DNA of 64,000 nt from Rhizobiaceae bacterium (GCA_029233925.1 JARGOX010000028.1:20617-84616), one strand, 5' to 3'; positions 1-10,021 are shown, counted from the stretch's first letter. Program-made: numbers and translations. Notes: generated by a model from the sequence alone, not told the origin.

Positions 1-741
1 ACCATCATCATAGTCAAAAATATCCTTGCCCATGAGCGTATGAACGACGGGTGCCTGAATGCGTTTTGCCAATGCGATGATTGCATCCTTGGCCTCGCGG
101 CAGCCGGCTCCTGCAAAAATAGCAACATTTTTTGACTTGTTTATGACCTCCGCAGCACGCTCAATTTCACCCAGAGGTGGAATGATCGCTGAAGGCTGGG
201 TCACAATATGGTAGCGCGAGCGCAGAGCAGGAACGGTCTTCTCCGTCACATCCATCGGCAACTCAACACGCACAACAGCACGCTCGATCAGCGCCTTCTG
301 AATGGCTATCTGAGCCAAACGCGGCATTTGTTCTTGCGAGTTGATGACCGCCTGGAATCCGCAGACATCATCAAACATCTTTTCCAGATTGACTTCCTGA
401 TGATAGTTGGTGCTGCGTTCCTTGTGGGCAATCTGCCCGGTTATGGCCACGACTCCGGCCCGTTCGCGCTTGGCATTGTAAAGCCCGTTGATCAGATGCA
501 GGGCACCCGGACCGACCGTCCCGGCACATACCCCGATTCCGCCGGACAATGCCGCCTGACTATAGGCTGCATAGGCTGCATTTTCCTCGTGTCTTACCGC
601 GATCCATTCAAAACGATCGTCCCGCCTTATGGCTTCCAGCAACGGATTGAGGGCATCTCCCGTCACCCCGAATATCTGTCGCGCACCTGCCGCATGCAGA
701 TTGTCCAAAAGAACTTCACAAACGTTTTTTTTCAGTGCCAT
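1..741 (-). CDS. Thiamine pyrophosphate-dependent enzyme, pyruvate oxidase/acetolactate synthase-like (3' end truncated by window edge)
   Basis: Reverse-strand translation from the ATG complement at 739-741: MALKKNVCEVLLDNLHAAGARQIFGVTGDALNPLLEAIRRDDRFEWIAVRHEENAAYAA...; typical TPP-enzyme N-terminus (GVTGD, RHEE, GPGALHLINGL). Open to the window edge, so absent from the ORF track. Confidence 0.85.
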   Translation of the reverse strand, partial: MALKKNVCEVLLDNLHAAGARQIFGVTGDALNPLLEAIRRDDRFEWIAVRHEENAAYAAYSQAALSGGIGVCAGTVGPGALHLINGLYNAKRERAGVVAITGQIAHKERSTNYHQEVNLEKMFDDVCGFQAVINSQEQMPRLAQIAIQKALIERAVVRVELPMDVTEKTVPALRSRYHIVTQPSAIIPPLGEIERAAEVINKSKNVAIFAGAGCREAKDAIIALAKRIQAPVVHTLMGKDIFDYDDG

Positions 742-1072
742 TGTTCACTCCCGTGTCTACTGCCCAATGGAAACCGCAACAGGCCGTGTCAGATTACTCG
801 AATTGTCTTGGTAAGGCAGCTTCGACCGACGCCAATATGAAACATTGTACAATTTCCAACATGGCTGCCGTCAGCATAAACCTGGCAAATTACAATTTCC
901 TGAATCCGATCGACAGGCAGGTATCAGGGTGATGCGATAAATGGCAGCAGGCTCTCTAAGCGCTGGCAACGGATTGACAGCGTATCGAACGCGGGAGATA
1001 TGAAAGGCATGACGCAATATGTTCGCCTGCCCTGACGTCTTGGTGTTCGTTTTGCCCGTACTGGCGGCTTAC

Positions 1073-1133
1073 GTCATGACATTTTCACGGCTTTGCCGTC
1101 ATGACATTTTCACGGCTTTGCCGTCATGGCATC
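1073..1133. repeat. 25-bp tandem direct repeat, about 2.4 copies, each copy containing a small hairpin
   Basis: gtcatgacattttcacggctttgcc repeated at 1073-1097 and 1098-1122, then partial gtcatggcatc; each unit contains ACGGC-TTT-GCCGT and the self-complementary octamer GTCATGAC. Confidence 0.9.
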
Positions 1134-1163
1134 ATCACTGCTCCGCAACGAAAGGAACCCGGC

Positions 1164-1598
1164 ATGAAACCTTTGGAACCCTATGACAGCGACAATATTT
1201 TCACAAAAATAATTGACGGGTCCATCCCCTGCCACAAGATCTATGAGGACGCCGCAACATTTGCTTTCATGGACATCATGCCCAGGGGAACCGGACATTG
1301 CCTTGTCGTTCCCAAGACCGGGGCGCGCAGCATACTGGATGTAAAGAAGGAAGTTTTTGCCGATGTCATGGAAACGGCGCGGCTTGTGTCAAAAGCGGCC
1401 ATGACTGCTTTTGATGCGGACGGTATCACCCTGCAGCAATTCAGCGAACCTGCCGGTGGCCAGGTCGTCTTTCATATTCACGTGCATATCATCCCGCGCT
1501 TCGACGGGGTCAAAATGCTGCCGCATACCGGCAAGATGGAAGATCCTGATATCTTGAAGACCAATGCGGAAAAACTCCGCCGGGTTTTGGCACAATAA
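1164..1598 (+). CDS. HIT family protein (histidine triad hydrolase)
   Basis: MKPLEPYDSDNIFTKIIDGSIPCHKIYEDA...GQVVFHIHVHIIPRF; HxHxH triad; start chosen at 1164 after an AAAGGA-like RBS rather than 1101, which lies in the tandem repeat. Confidence 0.93.
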   Translation: MKPLEPYDSDNIFTKIIDGSIPCHKIYEDAATFAFMDIMPRGTGHCLVVPKTGARSILDVKKEVFADVMETARLVSKAAMTAFDADGITLQQFSEPAGGQVVFHIHVHIIPRFDGVKMLPHTGKMEDPDILKTNAEKLRRVLAQ

Positions 1599-1610
1599 TC
1601 CATACCCAGA

Positions 1611-2039
1611 TCAACTGGCAATATAGGCTTTTATCTCCTCGGCTTCACGTTCAACCTGCTCGATCCGCATGCGAACCACATCGCCAATGGAGATAATGCC
1701 ACCAATTTTTCCATCAACCTCGACCGGCAGATGGCGAAAGCGCCCCTGCGTCATCATTTCCATCAACTGGATGACCGAATGACTTTCATCGCAGACCTTG
1801 ACCTTGCTTGTCATGACACTCGAGACCGGAGTCTCGAGAATTGATGGTCCCTTCTCTGCTATGGAACGTACGATATCGCGCTCAGACAGGATGCCACAAA
1901 TCTTTCCGTCGGTATCCGCAACGATAATCGCACCAATTTTGTGCCTGGAAAGCTCCCTGCCAGCCTCGGCAACGGAGATATCTGGACCGACTGTGACAAC
2001 ATCCCGCCCCTTCTGATCCAATATGGCTTTAACTGTCAT
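1611..2039 (-). CDS. CBS domain-containing protein
   Basis: Two CBS motifs: GAIIVADTDGKICGILSERDIVRS and RHLPVEVDGKIGGIISIGDVVR. Confidence 0.93.
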   Translation of the reverse strand: MTVKAILDQKGRDVVTVGPDISVAEAGRELSRHKIGAIIVADTDGKICGILSERDIVRSIAEKGPSILETPVSSVMTSKVKVCDESHSVIQLMEMMTQGRFRHLPVEVDGKIGGIISIGDVVRMRIEQVEREAEEIKAYIAS

Positions 2040-2239
2040 TGAGACATCCTTTCACGCGAATAAACCCGACATGAATGCCCCGACAAGGGGACCACACGCC
2101 TGCTCGGAAACCATGGTGCGCAGAGAAACATTGAATTGCAAGCGTCACTTGCAGCAATGGCGGCAAATTTGCAGCCTTTGCTGCGCGGCCTGACGGAACC
2201 CATTCATTTTTACTGGCAAATCAAAATGTCAGACGCTTT

Positions 2240-3013
2240 TCATAATCCGTTTGCGTCAAAACGCCTGGTATCAAACAGCGGAAAAAGAAAAAAGCCGAAC
2301 AGAAATCCACCAATATGCGCCTCCCAGGCAACCTGTGCGCCTTGCGGTGCGCCTGCCGCAAATCCGAAAGCAGCCAGTGCGTTGATTCCGAACCACACCA
2401 CCACATAGGTCACAACAGTGCGGTTGGTGAATGTTTCGCTCAAACCGAGGCGCGGCAAGAGATGTGCATGAAGGCGGTTGAAACGTCCATTTTTCGGGAA
2501 GGCAAAACGTGCAGCAGCACCCATCAGCGCAGAAACCACCCCGGATGCACCGATCATCGGCACATTGCTACCCTGATTGAGCACGCCGTAAAGTGCAGCG
2601 GCGCAAATCGATGAGATAAGCCAGAACACCAGGAATCTGGTGGTTCCAATGCGGCGCGCCACAACGGCACCAAAGGCCATTAACCAGATGGAGTTGACCA
2701 CAAGATGTGCGAATCCTCCATGAAGAAAAGAATAGGTTAGAGGCGTCCAAAGCCATGCGTAGCTTTGTTGCGCGGTTTCCAGCGCATACCTCAAGGGAAT
2801 AAATCCCCCTTCGACGATGAGATGGAAATCCTGAACCTGTGTCAGAACAAATTCCCGAACGACCTGGATCAACCACATCAACGCGAGAAGCCAGATAACA
2901 ACGACGGGCAAATTGAACATTGGCTGGCGTATGGGACGGTCCCCGGTCGGGCCAGATGGCACTCCACCGGTTCCGCGGTAATCCAGTTCATCAGCCATGA
3001 TCGTGCCTTCCAT
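2240..3013 (-). CDS. Rhomboid family intramembrane serine protease
   Basis: Multi-TM; SFLHGGFAHLVVNSIWLMAFG, GASGVVSALMGA (catalytic GxSG) and AHIGGFLFGFF. Confidence 0.93.
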   Translation of the reverse strand: MEGTIMADELDYRGTGGVPSGPTGDRPIRQPMFNLPVVVIWLLALMWLIQVVREFVLTQVQDFHLIVEGGFIPLRYALETAQQSYAWLWTPLTYSFLHGGFAHLVVNSIWLMAFGAVVARRIGTTRFLVFWLISSICAAALYGVLNQGSNVPMIGASGVVSALMGAAARFAFPKNGRFNRLHAHLLPRLGLSETFTNRTVVTYVVVWFGINALAAFGFAAGAPQGAQVAWEAHIGGFLFGFFLFPLFDTRRFDANGL

Positions 3014-3366
3014 TCACCGCAACAACAGGCGTCATATAGCAGAACTGCATAAAAAAGAAGCCGCCTGACATTGCTGTCAAACGGCCTTGGTCGGGCCCCA
3101 CCCGAACATCAGTCTGTGCTGATCTCTGCGGCACGTGCCAGCAGTGAACCATTAATACTTTTATGTCATACTGAGTTCAAATCGGCAAAGTAAAGTGATC
3201 GTTAACCTTAACGTCAAAATAGTCAGTGAATTGCATAGCTCCCAGAGACCTACCGGTTGACCGGGCTTCTTAAAACTTTCTTTTGCGAACTCACTGCTGC
3301 TTACTGCTTGTTAACGGACGCGCCGTATTATGGCCGCATTGGGCGAAACGACTGGATCTGATCGCA

Positions 3367-3978
3367 ATGGAATTAGTCAAAGGGTTGGCAACATCGAATG
3401 AACCGAATTTGGTAGAGGATACGGCATTCCAGAATGTCGCTGTCGATCTGCACGGACGACTTATGTGTGCTGACTTCAACGAGTATGAGTGTATCGCCGC
3501 CAAGATGTCCCCCGGTGAGGTGCATTTTGTTTGCGCAGCGCGACCGCGTGTTTATGAACGCATCGTCGCCTATATCGATCATATCGGACGCGTTGAAGGA
3601 AATGTCACGCAATTGCTGGACAATGGCTTCCAGATCGCAGTCAATGCTACTGACAGGAAACGCCAAAAACTGGCCGCCCAATTGACCTGGTTCGCCAACA
3701 AGAATGAGCTTGGCCTGCCAGAAGATCGGCGCCACGAGCGCATTGTCCCACGCAGCCCCAATGCCGAAGTGCGGTTGGCTGATGGCGATAGCTACCCTTG
3801 CCGTATTGTCGATTTGTCCATGTCCGGTGCAGCACTGGAGCTGGAAGAACGGCCCGCAATGGGTTCACAAGTTATGCTTGGCAGCATGCGCGCACGCGTC
3901 ATCCGCCACTTTGATGACGGTATTGCCATTGAATTTGTGACCATCCAGCCACCGGAATCCCTTGAAGGGTTTCTCTGA
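3367..3978 (+). CDS. PilZ domain-containing protein (candidate c-di-GMP binder)
   Basis: C-terminal DRRHERIVPR ... CRIVDLSMSGAALE matches PilZ RxxxR and [D/N]xSxxG; start at 3367 preferred. Confidence 0.85.
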   Translation: MELVKGLATSNEPNLVEDTAFQNVAVDLHGRLMCADFNEYECIAAKMSPGEVHFVCAARPRVYERIVAYIDHIGRVEGNVTQLLDNGFQIAVNATDRKRQKLAAQLTWFANKNELGLPEDRRHERIVPRSPNAEVRLADGDSYPCRIVDLSMSGAALELEERPAMGSQVMLGSMRARVIRHFDDGIAIEFVTIQPPESLEGFL

Positions 3979-4494
3979 AAATCAGCGGCAGGCAAACTAA
4001 TTCATCGAATCAATGCGATTGAACGTGGTTGAGATATGCCTCCCGCTGAAAACTATTTTCCAGGTCTGACCATTTCACAAAATCGATCAGAGCCAATCGT
4101 CGCTTATCGAAACTGACGACCCATCTTCTTTTTGGGTTTGGCCAAATTTTTCCCATCATTGTCAAAATTGCTCTGATTTCAATCGGCTGAGCAATGTCGG
4201 CCTTTGCCAAACTGGCTGACCCCGCATGGGATTGCCTGTACCCCCGAACATTGGCGCCAACACAATATCGCGCAGTGTTCCCTGACGATTGCCCCGGTTG
4301 CTTCCGGACAGGGGCAACATGCATTTTTCAAAGAATAGCCACTGAAAGCTTGCAGCTGAATTGATTTCAGCTGCGGTAGGCGCTCGCGCTGCCGCTGGCC
4401 GGACATCAGTCAGACCCTGTCTTTGCCGCCGACAATCATCTGTCGATGAAAACGGAAACATCGGGTTGAACAAATCAACCGCATTTTAGTCAAT

Positions 4495-4581
4495 ATTTAT
4501 ACTTGTTTTATTTGAATTTTATATTCTATTTATTCAAACTAATAGAGAATTTATACTTGTTTCTATTGTTTATATTCTCAG
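4495..4581. repeat. AT-rich imperfect tandem duplication (~54 bp period)
   Basis: Exact 14-mer atttatacttgttt at 4495-4508 and 4549-4562, each followed by a second shared block (t)ttatattct. Confidence 0.75.
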
Positions 4582-4635
4582 GATTTAAAAAAATAAATGT
4601 CATTGTATTCCCAACGAAGACGGGGAAACAATAAT

Positions 4636-5241
4636 ATGAAAATCGGGACTATTTTAAGATATGCCATCCTGTGTGGAATTTGCCTGATGCCGGTCGAAGT
4701 TATGGCCAGAGCATCGAGCATGAAAACCCATGGCCTGACCAGTCAGCCCATCGGACATTACAATTTTTGCAAAAGCAATCCTGGCGAATGCAGCCAGCGG
4801 TCGGGCAAAACACGCCCAATGCAATTGACCCGCGAGGCGTGGCGTCAGATGATCGATATCAACCAGCGCGTCAATATGGCCATTGAACCGCGCACCGACA
4901 TGGAACTGTTCGGGGTGGAAGAATATTGGGCCTATCCGCAATCTGTTGGAGACTGCGAAGATTACGTGCTGCTGAAGAGGCACCTGCTGATGCAGGAAGG
5001 CTACAGCCCGTCGGATCTGCTCATCACCGTTGTTCGCCAACCCGATGGTTCCGGACATGCCGTCTTGACGGTTCGGACAGACAACGGCGACTTCATTCTC
5101 GACAACATGCGCAACCAGGTACTCCTGTGGTCGGACACGGAATACACTTTCCTGAAGCGTCAATCTTCCCGCCATACCGGCAAATGGACAAAAATCGAAC
5201 ATAGTCGCACGACGATTGTTGGCTCTATCAAGGACAATTAA
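4636..5241 (+). CDS. Transglutaminase-like cysteine peptidase (BTLCP family)
   Basis: Signal peptide, then SVGDCEDYVLLKRHLL ... GHAVLTVRTDNGDFILDN: Cys-His-Asp arrangement of BTLCPs. Confidence 0.9.
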   Translation: MKIGTILRYAILCGICLMPVEVMARASSMKTHGLTSQPIGHYNFCKSNPGECSQRSGKTRPMQLTREAWRQMIDINQRVNMAIEPRTDMELFGVEEYWAYPQSVGDCEDYVLLKRHLLMQEGYSPSDLLITVVRQPDGSGHAVLTVRTDNGDFILDNMRNQVLLWSDTEYTFLKRQSSRHTGKWTKIEHSRTTIVGSIKDN

Positions 5242-5506
5242 ACTCAGGGACCTGCGGTGATCGCCCGACAAAAGGCGTGAAAACATGCAGTTGAACGCAA
5301 CCTGCAAGAAAACAGGCAATTGCAAACAACACACAATTGGCAAGCTGACATTCAGTTTGCGGATGAACGACTTGGAATACAAATACAAAGCAATGGCTGC
5401 ACGTTCAGTGTAAACCGTCTGCTCGAAAAAGGCCTTGGTCAGTCCCCACCCTTCCCGTCTCGGACCTTGGCCTTGGGAGTCGACCTACCCGGTCGGCTCC
5501 CACTCT

Positions 5507-6037
5507 TCAAGGGGTGATCCGGACGAGTTCTTTGGAAAACCGGCGGGCATTTTCCACATAATGCCGGGCGGACCATTGCAGCATTTTCACTGCATCATCA
5601 TCCAACTGCCTGACCGCCTTGCCCGGCGCACCAATCACCAGAGAGTTATTGGGAATCTCCTTTCCCTCCGTCACCAAAGCGCCAGCTCCTATCAGGCAGT
5701 TCTTGCCGATTTTTGCGCCATTCAGAACCGTGGCTCCCATGCCGACAAGGCTGTTGTCGCCAATAGTGCAACCGTGGAGCATGGCCTTGTGTCCAATGGT
5801 ACAGCCCGCGCCGATCGTCAAAGGGAAACCCTTGTCGGTATGCATCACGCAATTTTCCTGAACATTTGACCCTGCCCCGATGGTGATGCACTCATTGTCA
5901 CCGCGCAACACGCTTCCGAACCAGATGCCAACATCATCTTCCAGGATCACACGACCTATGATGACGGCCGTATCAGCAATCCAGAAAAATCCCTCGGGCA
6001 TTTGGGGGCTGTTGGCCTCGAGTTTGTAAAGCGGCAT
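5507..6037 (-). CDS. Gamma carbonic anhydrase-like / left-handed beta-helix protein
   Basis: [93 protein letters not shown]: hexapeptide repeats. Confidence 0.94.
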   Translation of the reverse strand: MPLYKLEANSPQMPEGFFWIADTAVIIGRVILEDDVGIWFGSVLRGDNECITIGAGSNVQENCVMHTDKGFPLTIGAGCTIGHKAMLHGCTIGDNSLVGMGATVLNGAKIGKNCLIGAGALVTEGKEIPNNSLVIGAPGKAVRQLDDDAVKMLQWSARHYVENARRFSKELVRITP

Positions 6038-6284
6038 GGTTCTCTCCAATCAATCAGTCAATGTGCAGCGCGCGGTGTATCAGAACCGCAGCCTTTGACA
6101 CTTCATAATGAAACCCTGTTGAAAATGAAACGCCAGGTCTTCATGTCAGCGTTGTGGCAATGGCGAGAGTTGGTGGAATACGCGATCAAATTTACTTGGT
6201 TTTAACCATAATACTGAAAGGTTGAAATAGAATACATAACCCGCAATGCAATCGTGTCGGGTAAAAAGGCGAGTCAGCGAATTC

Positions 6285-7037
6285 ATGCAACAACCCAATG
6301 AAACAGTATCGGCAGAGACATACGAGCCTCTGATATCTGCCCGCCTGCTTCGCAGAACAATGGTCGTTGTAATCCTGATCGCAATTCTTACAATTTTACT
6401 CAATATCGGCGGCCGATGGTATGGCGAACGCATGGCAACCGGTGGTTACAACGTCGACGAAAGCCTGAAAACAATTACAATCGCTGGCAACAGGATGATT
6501 TTTCCCGCCAATACGATCCGCTTTGAAAGCCAACGCACAGGCGGTTCATCCGATCGCCTTGACCTCTACGTTGTCTGGCCGGAACTGGCGGGTTATTCCC
6601 TTGCCAATCGGCAGCAATTCAATGATAGCGAAAAATCCGGGAATTTGATTTTTCTGTCTGTGATGCCAAAAACAATGCAACTTGACATGACAGCGCGCCT
6701 TGCACCGATTTACCGCAAGCTGACGACGCCAGGTATGGCGTCCGGCATTAACGGGCTCGAAGTTCTGGAATTCACCGAAGATAGCCGTTACGTTGACGAA
6801 ATACTCTATGTCGGCGCACGAGAAGACAGAAAACCATTTGTTGTTCGCTGCCTGAAAGAGGAAAAACTGCCAAGCGGTTCGCGTTCCTGCATGCGGGACA
6901 TCAATATCGGTCAGAACCTGAGCGTTACATACCGTTTTTCCAACGGCCTGCTTCCACAATGGCAGGAATTGGACAAGGCAATCAATAATTTTATTGAAAA
7001 AGCAATGCTACCGGGTACCGCGCAGTCCCCGGCATGA
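6285..7037 (+). CDS. Hypothetical protein with one N-terminal TM helix
   Basis: Long ORF; TM segment TMVVVILIAILTILLNIGG; no family recognised. Confidence 0.8.
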   Translation: MQQPNETVSAETYEPLISARLLRRTMVVVILIAILTILLNIGGRWYGERMATGGYNVDESLKTITIAGNRMIFPANTIRFESQRTGGSSDRLDLYVVWPELAGYSLANRQQFNDSEKSGNLIFLSVMPKTMQLDMTARLAPIYRKLTTPGMASGINGLEVLEFTEDSRYVDEILYVGAREDRKPFVVRCLKEEKLPSGSRSCMRDINIGQNLSVTYRFSNGLLPQWQELDKAINNFIEKAMLPGTAQSPA

Positions 7038-7090
7038 TGACACACGATTGCGGGTGCGGTTGACACATCCTGCCAATCGACCTGGCATTT

Positions 7091-7303
7091 TCAGTGGTCG
7101 TCCAGATCCATTTCCAGAATGGCCATGGAAAAATTGAAAGACAAATCGCCGTCTTCCTCATCGCGAAACAAAACGCCTAGAAATTCATCGCCCTTGTACA
7201 CTTCGGCGGAGTCGTTTTTGTGCGGTCTGGCGCGCACAGCCATCTGCTGACAGAAGGTCTGTTTAAAATAGGAATCGAGCTTTCGCAGTTCTTCGGGCTT
7301 CAA
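7091..7303 (-). CDS. DUF3126 family protein
   Basis: MKPEELRKLDSYFKQTFCQQMAVRARPHKNDSAEVYKGDEFLGVLFRDEEDGDLSFNFSMAILEMDLDD. Confidence 0.85.
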   Translation of the reverse strand: MKPEELRKLDSYFKQTFCQQMAVRARPHKNDSAEVYKGDEFLGVLFRDEEDGDLSFNFSMAILEMDLDDH

Positions 7304-7462
7304 AGTGATCTCCGTTCTGGTGTCTCATCTGCACGGCTTCTCGCACAGCACCAATCAGGCTGTAAAGCCCCGCGGTACGCTTGCCGAGCATTTAATATAC
7401 AGCGAACCACAATCCCACTGCCCGCCAGCGTGGTCCACGGCGGCGCGTATCTGCCGTATGAC

Positions 7463-8281
7463 TCAATCCTTTCCGGGAATCTGGTCCATCAGTCGTGCGG
7501 GTTCCCGGCACCCGGCCTTGCCAACGACACGCGCAGGAACCCCGGCCACAGTCGTTGCTTCAGGCACGGCCTGCAAGACCACCGAACCGGCTGCAATGCG
7601 CGAGCAACACCCGATTTCAAGATTGCCAAGGATTTTGGCACCGGCACCAATCAACACACCGTGGCGCACCTTGGGATGCCTGTTGCCCGCATCTTTTCCG
7701 GTACCACCCAGCGTCACACCATGCAAAATGGAAACATCATCCTCAATCACCGCTGTGCCACCGACGACCAGACCTGTCGCATGGTCGAGGAATATCCCTT
7801 TGCCCATGCGTGCACCGGGATGAATATCGGTCTGGAATACCTCTGACGACCGGCTCTGCAAATAGAGTGCATAGTCCCGGCGGCCCTGTTCCCACAACCA
7901 ATGGGCAAGACGATGCGCCTGAATGGCGTGGAAACCCTTGAAGTACAAAACAGGTTCGATAAACCGGGCGCAGGCGGCATCGCGGTCGTAGACGGCCTGC
8001 ACATCAACCCGCAATACGCTGCTCCATTCCGGCCAGTCCGCAAGCATCTCTTCGAATGTCTGTCGCAGCAGATTGGTTGGCATGTCCGGGTGATCAAGCC
8101 GTTCACAGACCCGGTGAATCACCGCATCCTCCAACGAACGGAAGTTCAAAATCGTTGAATAGTGATAGGTGGCAAGCATGGGATCATTTTCCACCGCCTG
8201 CTGTGCTTCAGTTCGAATGGCATCCCAGATCGGGTCCATCGACTTGATCTGCTCGGTACTGATGGCTTTGTTGGCAATCAT
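7463..8281 (-). CDS. cysE: Serine O-acetyltransferase
   Basis: ...YALYLQSRSSEVFQTDIHPGARMGKGIFLDHATGLVVGGTAVIEDDVSILHGVTLGGTGKDAGNRHPKVRHGVLIGAGAKILGN; start at 8281 (MIANKAISTEQ). Confidence 0.95.
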   Translation of the reverse strand: MIANKAISTEQIKSMDPIWDAIRTEAQQAVENDPMLATYHYSTILNFRSLEDAVIHRVCERLDHPDMPTNLLRQTFEEMLADWPEWSSVLRVDVQAVYDRDAACARFIEPVLYFKGFHAIQAHRLAHWLWEQGRRDYALYLQSRSSEVFQTDIHPGARMGKGIFLDHATGLVVGGTAVIEDDVSILHGVTLGGTGKDAGNRHPKVRHGVLIGAGAKILGNLEIGCCSRIAAGSVVLQAVPEATTVAGVPARVVGKAGCREPARLMDQIPGKD

Positions 8282-8404
8282 ATTGCACCCTTCTGATGAC
8301 CACCCCGTCGAGGCCCAATCATCCCTATCTTCTAAAACTCGCGTATGCTCTATCGCACCTTGAACAACATCCAGTAAAGATAGAGCAGATATGTTGAATT
8401 TCAA

Positions 8405-9223
8405 ATGGATAATATTTTCATGAAATCAAGTCACTCATTTTCTGAAAATGCGCTCATTGCCACGACCGAGGATGATCGCGGATATCTCACCTTCAACCGG
8501 CCTGAGAGCAAAAACGCCATCAATTTCAGAATGTGGCAGGAAATTCCACTGGCGCTGGACTGGTTGTGCAGCCAGGGCGACATCCGCTGCATCATATTGC
8601 GCGGCGAAGGCGGGCGGGATTTTTCCGCCGGTGCTGATATCACCGAGTTTGAGCAAATGCGACAGGCCGCTCCAGATGGGCAGGCCTATGAGCGCTCCAA
8701 CACGTCCGCTTTCCGGGCTGTTCGCCTGTGCCAACTGCCCGTTCTGGCAATGATCAATGGAATCTGCTTCGGCGGAGCATTCGGGCTGGCAGCGGCGGCA
8801 GATTTGCGTATTGCAAGCAACGAAGCGCTTTTCGCCATACCGGCCGGACGGCTGGGACTTGCGTATCCGGTGGACGCCATGAGTGATATTGTCGAAGCGC
8901 TGGGGCCACAACGCGCAGGTTCCCTGCTGTATACGGGTGGAAGAATGACTGCACGCGACGCTCACGCTGCTGGTTTTATCCTCTCCACCTGCGGTCTGGC
9001 AGATCTCAATCTGACGATGACAGCGCTGGCCGATCAGATCTGCGCAAATGCGCCGATGTCGAACAGGGCATCAAAGGCGGCCATCCGCTCTGTCCTCACT
9101 GGAAGCAAGGAAGACCGGTTGCTGGCCGAGGATCTGGCGCAGTCCACTTTTGATAGTTCCGATTATGAAGAAGGTCGATTGGCGTTTCGGGAGAAGAGAA
9201 AGCCGACATTCAGCGGGCATTAG
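8405..9223 (+). CDS. Enoyl-CoA hydratase/isomerase family protein
   Basis: Crotonase fold: GEGGRDFSAGADITEFEQM ... LAMINGICFGGAFGLAAAADLRIAS ... FAIPAGRLGLAYP. Confidence 0.93.
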   Translation: MDNIFMKSSHSFSENALIATTEDDRGYLTFNRPESKNAINFRMWQEIPLALDWLCSQGDIRCIILRGEGGRDFSAGADITEFEQMRQAAPDGQAYERSNTSAFRAVRLCQLPVLAMINGICFGGAFGLAAAADLRIASNEALFAIPAGRLGLAYPVDAMSDIVEALGPQRAGSLLYTGGRMTARDAHAAGFILSTCGLADLNLTMTALADQICANAPMSNRASKAAIRSVLTGSKEDRLLAEDLAQSTFDSSDYEEGRLAFREKRKPTFSGH

Positions 9224-9413
9224 AGCATGTCTGGCTTTCATTGAACCACTCTGTTCGTGATCCAGTGAGTCGCTCCGCCAGGAAGGCGGTAAAGAGCCAT
9301 GCTTTCGCATCGGTCGAGACATCTGACGCAGCGGGCGACCACTGGCCGCGAAGCAACTTGATCCTGAAAAAAACAACTTGCAGAGTGAAACAATCAAAGC
9401 CAGACATGCGCTA
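9221..9413. mobile_element. Candidate small inverted-repeat (MITE-like/intergenic) element
   Basis: gcatgtctggcttt (9225-9238) pairs exactly with aaagccagacatgc (9396-9409); arms extend imperfectly outward (TAGA/GCTA) and inward (cattgaaccactctg vs cagagtgaaacaat). Confidence 0.6.
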
Positions 9414-9517
9414 CAGCATCAGGCATGCACCTCCGAAGATATCGGTCCAATCTCCTTCAACCATCGCCTGACCTTCACCCCGCAAGCGTTCCTTGCCGGG
9501 TGAAGGCCTGTTTTATG

Positions 9518-10021
9518 TCAGTAAGGCGAACGGCACTGCTTGCGAGGGCCGTGGTAGGGCTGGAATGTGTTATCCGATACCCGGTATGAACGATAATGAT
9601 CATGACACCATCTGACGTGGCTGCTGCCATGCTGCGTGTTCTGATTTGAAATGATGCCACCGATAATAGCACCGGTTATGAAAGCTGCGCCTGGAAACCA
9701 ATATCCATTATGCTGGCGGTATCCCCTGCGCGGCGTGTTGTAACCCCGATGACCATTGTAATAGGCGCGATTTCCGCGACGTTCAAATCTGTTGCTGTTG
9801 GCGCGACGTTCGGCGTCGTTGCGCGTGCCGCCACGCTTGACGCGGTTATTTCTTCTGTCGTTTTTATCATTGAGATTTCGGTATTGAACTGGCTCAAAAA
9901 GGGAAGATGGCGCCCTCTGGATTTCCAGAGACGTGGGGCCTGCGAACGAGGGAGCGCTCATAACGCCCACATTTGCAAAGGTCATTGCTGCGGCACATAA
10001 AACTGAAATAATTCTGGGCAT
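9518..10021 (-). CDS. BA14K family-like secreted protein
   Basis: Signal peptide, basic Arg/Asn/Tyr-rich middle, [15 protein letters not shown]-terminal [33 protein letters not shown] typical of BA14K. Confidence 0.85.
   Translation of the reverse strand: MPRIISVLCAAAMTFANVGVMSAPSFAGPTSLEIQRAPSSLFEPVQYRNLNDKNDRRNNRVKRGGTRNDAERRANSNRFERRGNRAYYNGHRGYNTPRRGYRQHNGYWFPGAAFITGAIIGGIISNQNTQHGSSHVRWCHDHYRSYRVSDNTFQPYHGPRKQCRSPY

Noticed and set aside
4010-4473. Overlapping minus-strand ORFs between the PilZ and BTLCP genes
   Set aside because: Different frames, low-complexity translations, no RBS or family match; treated as noncoding.
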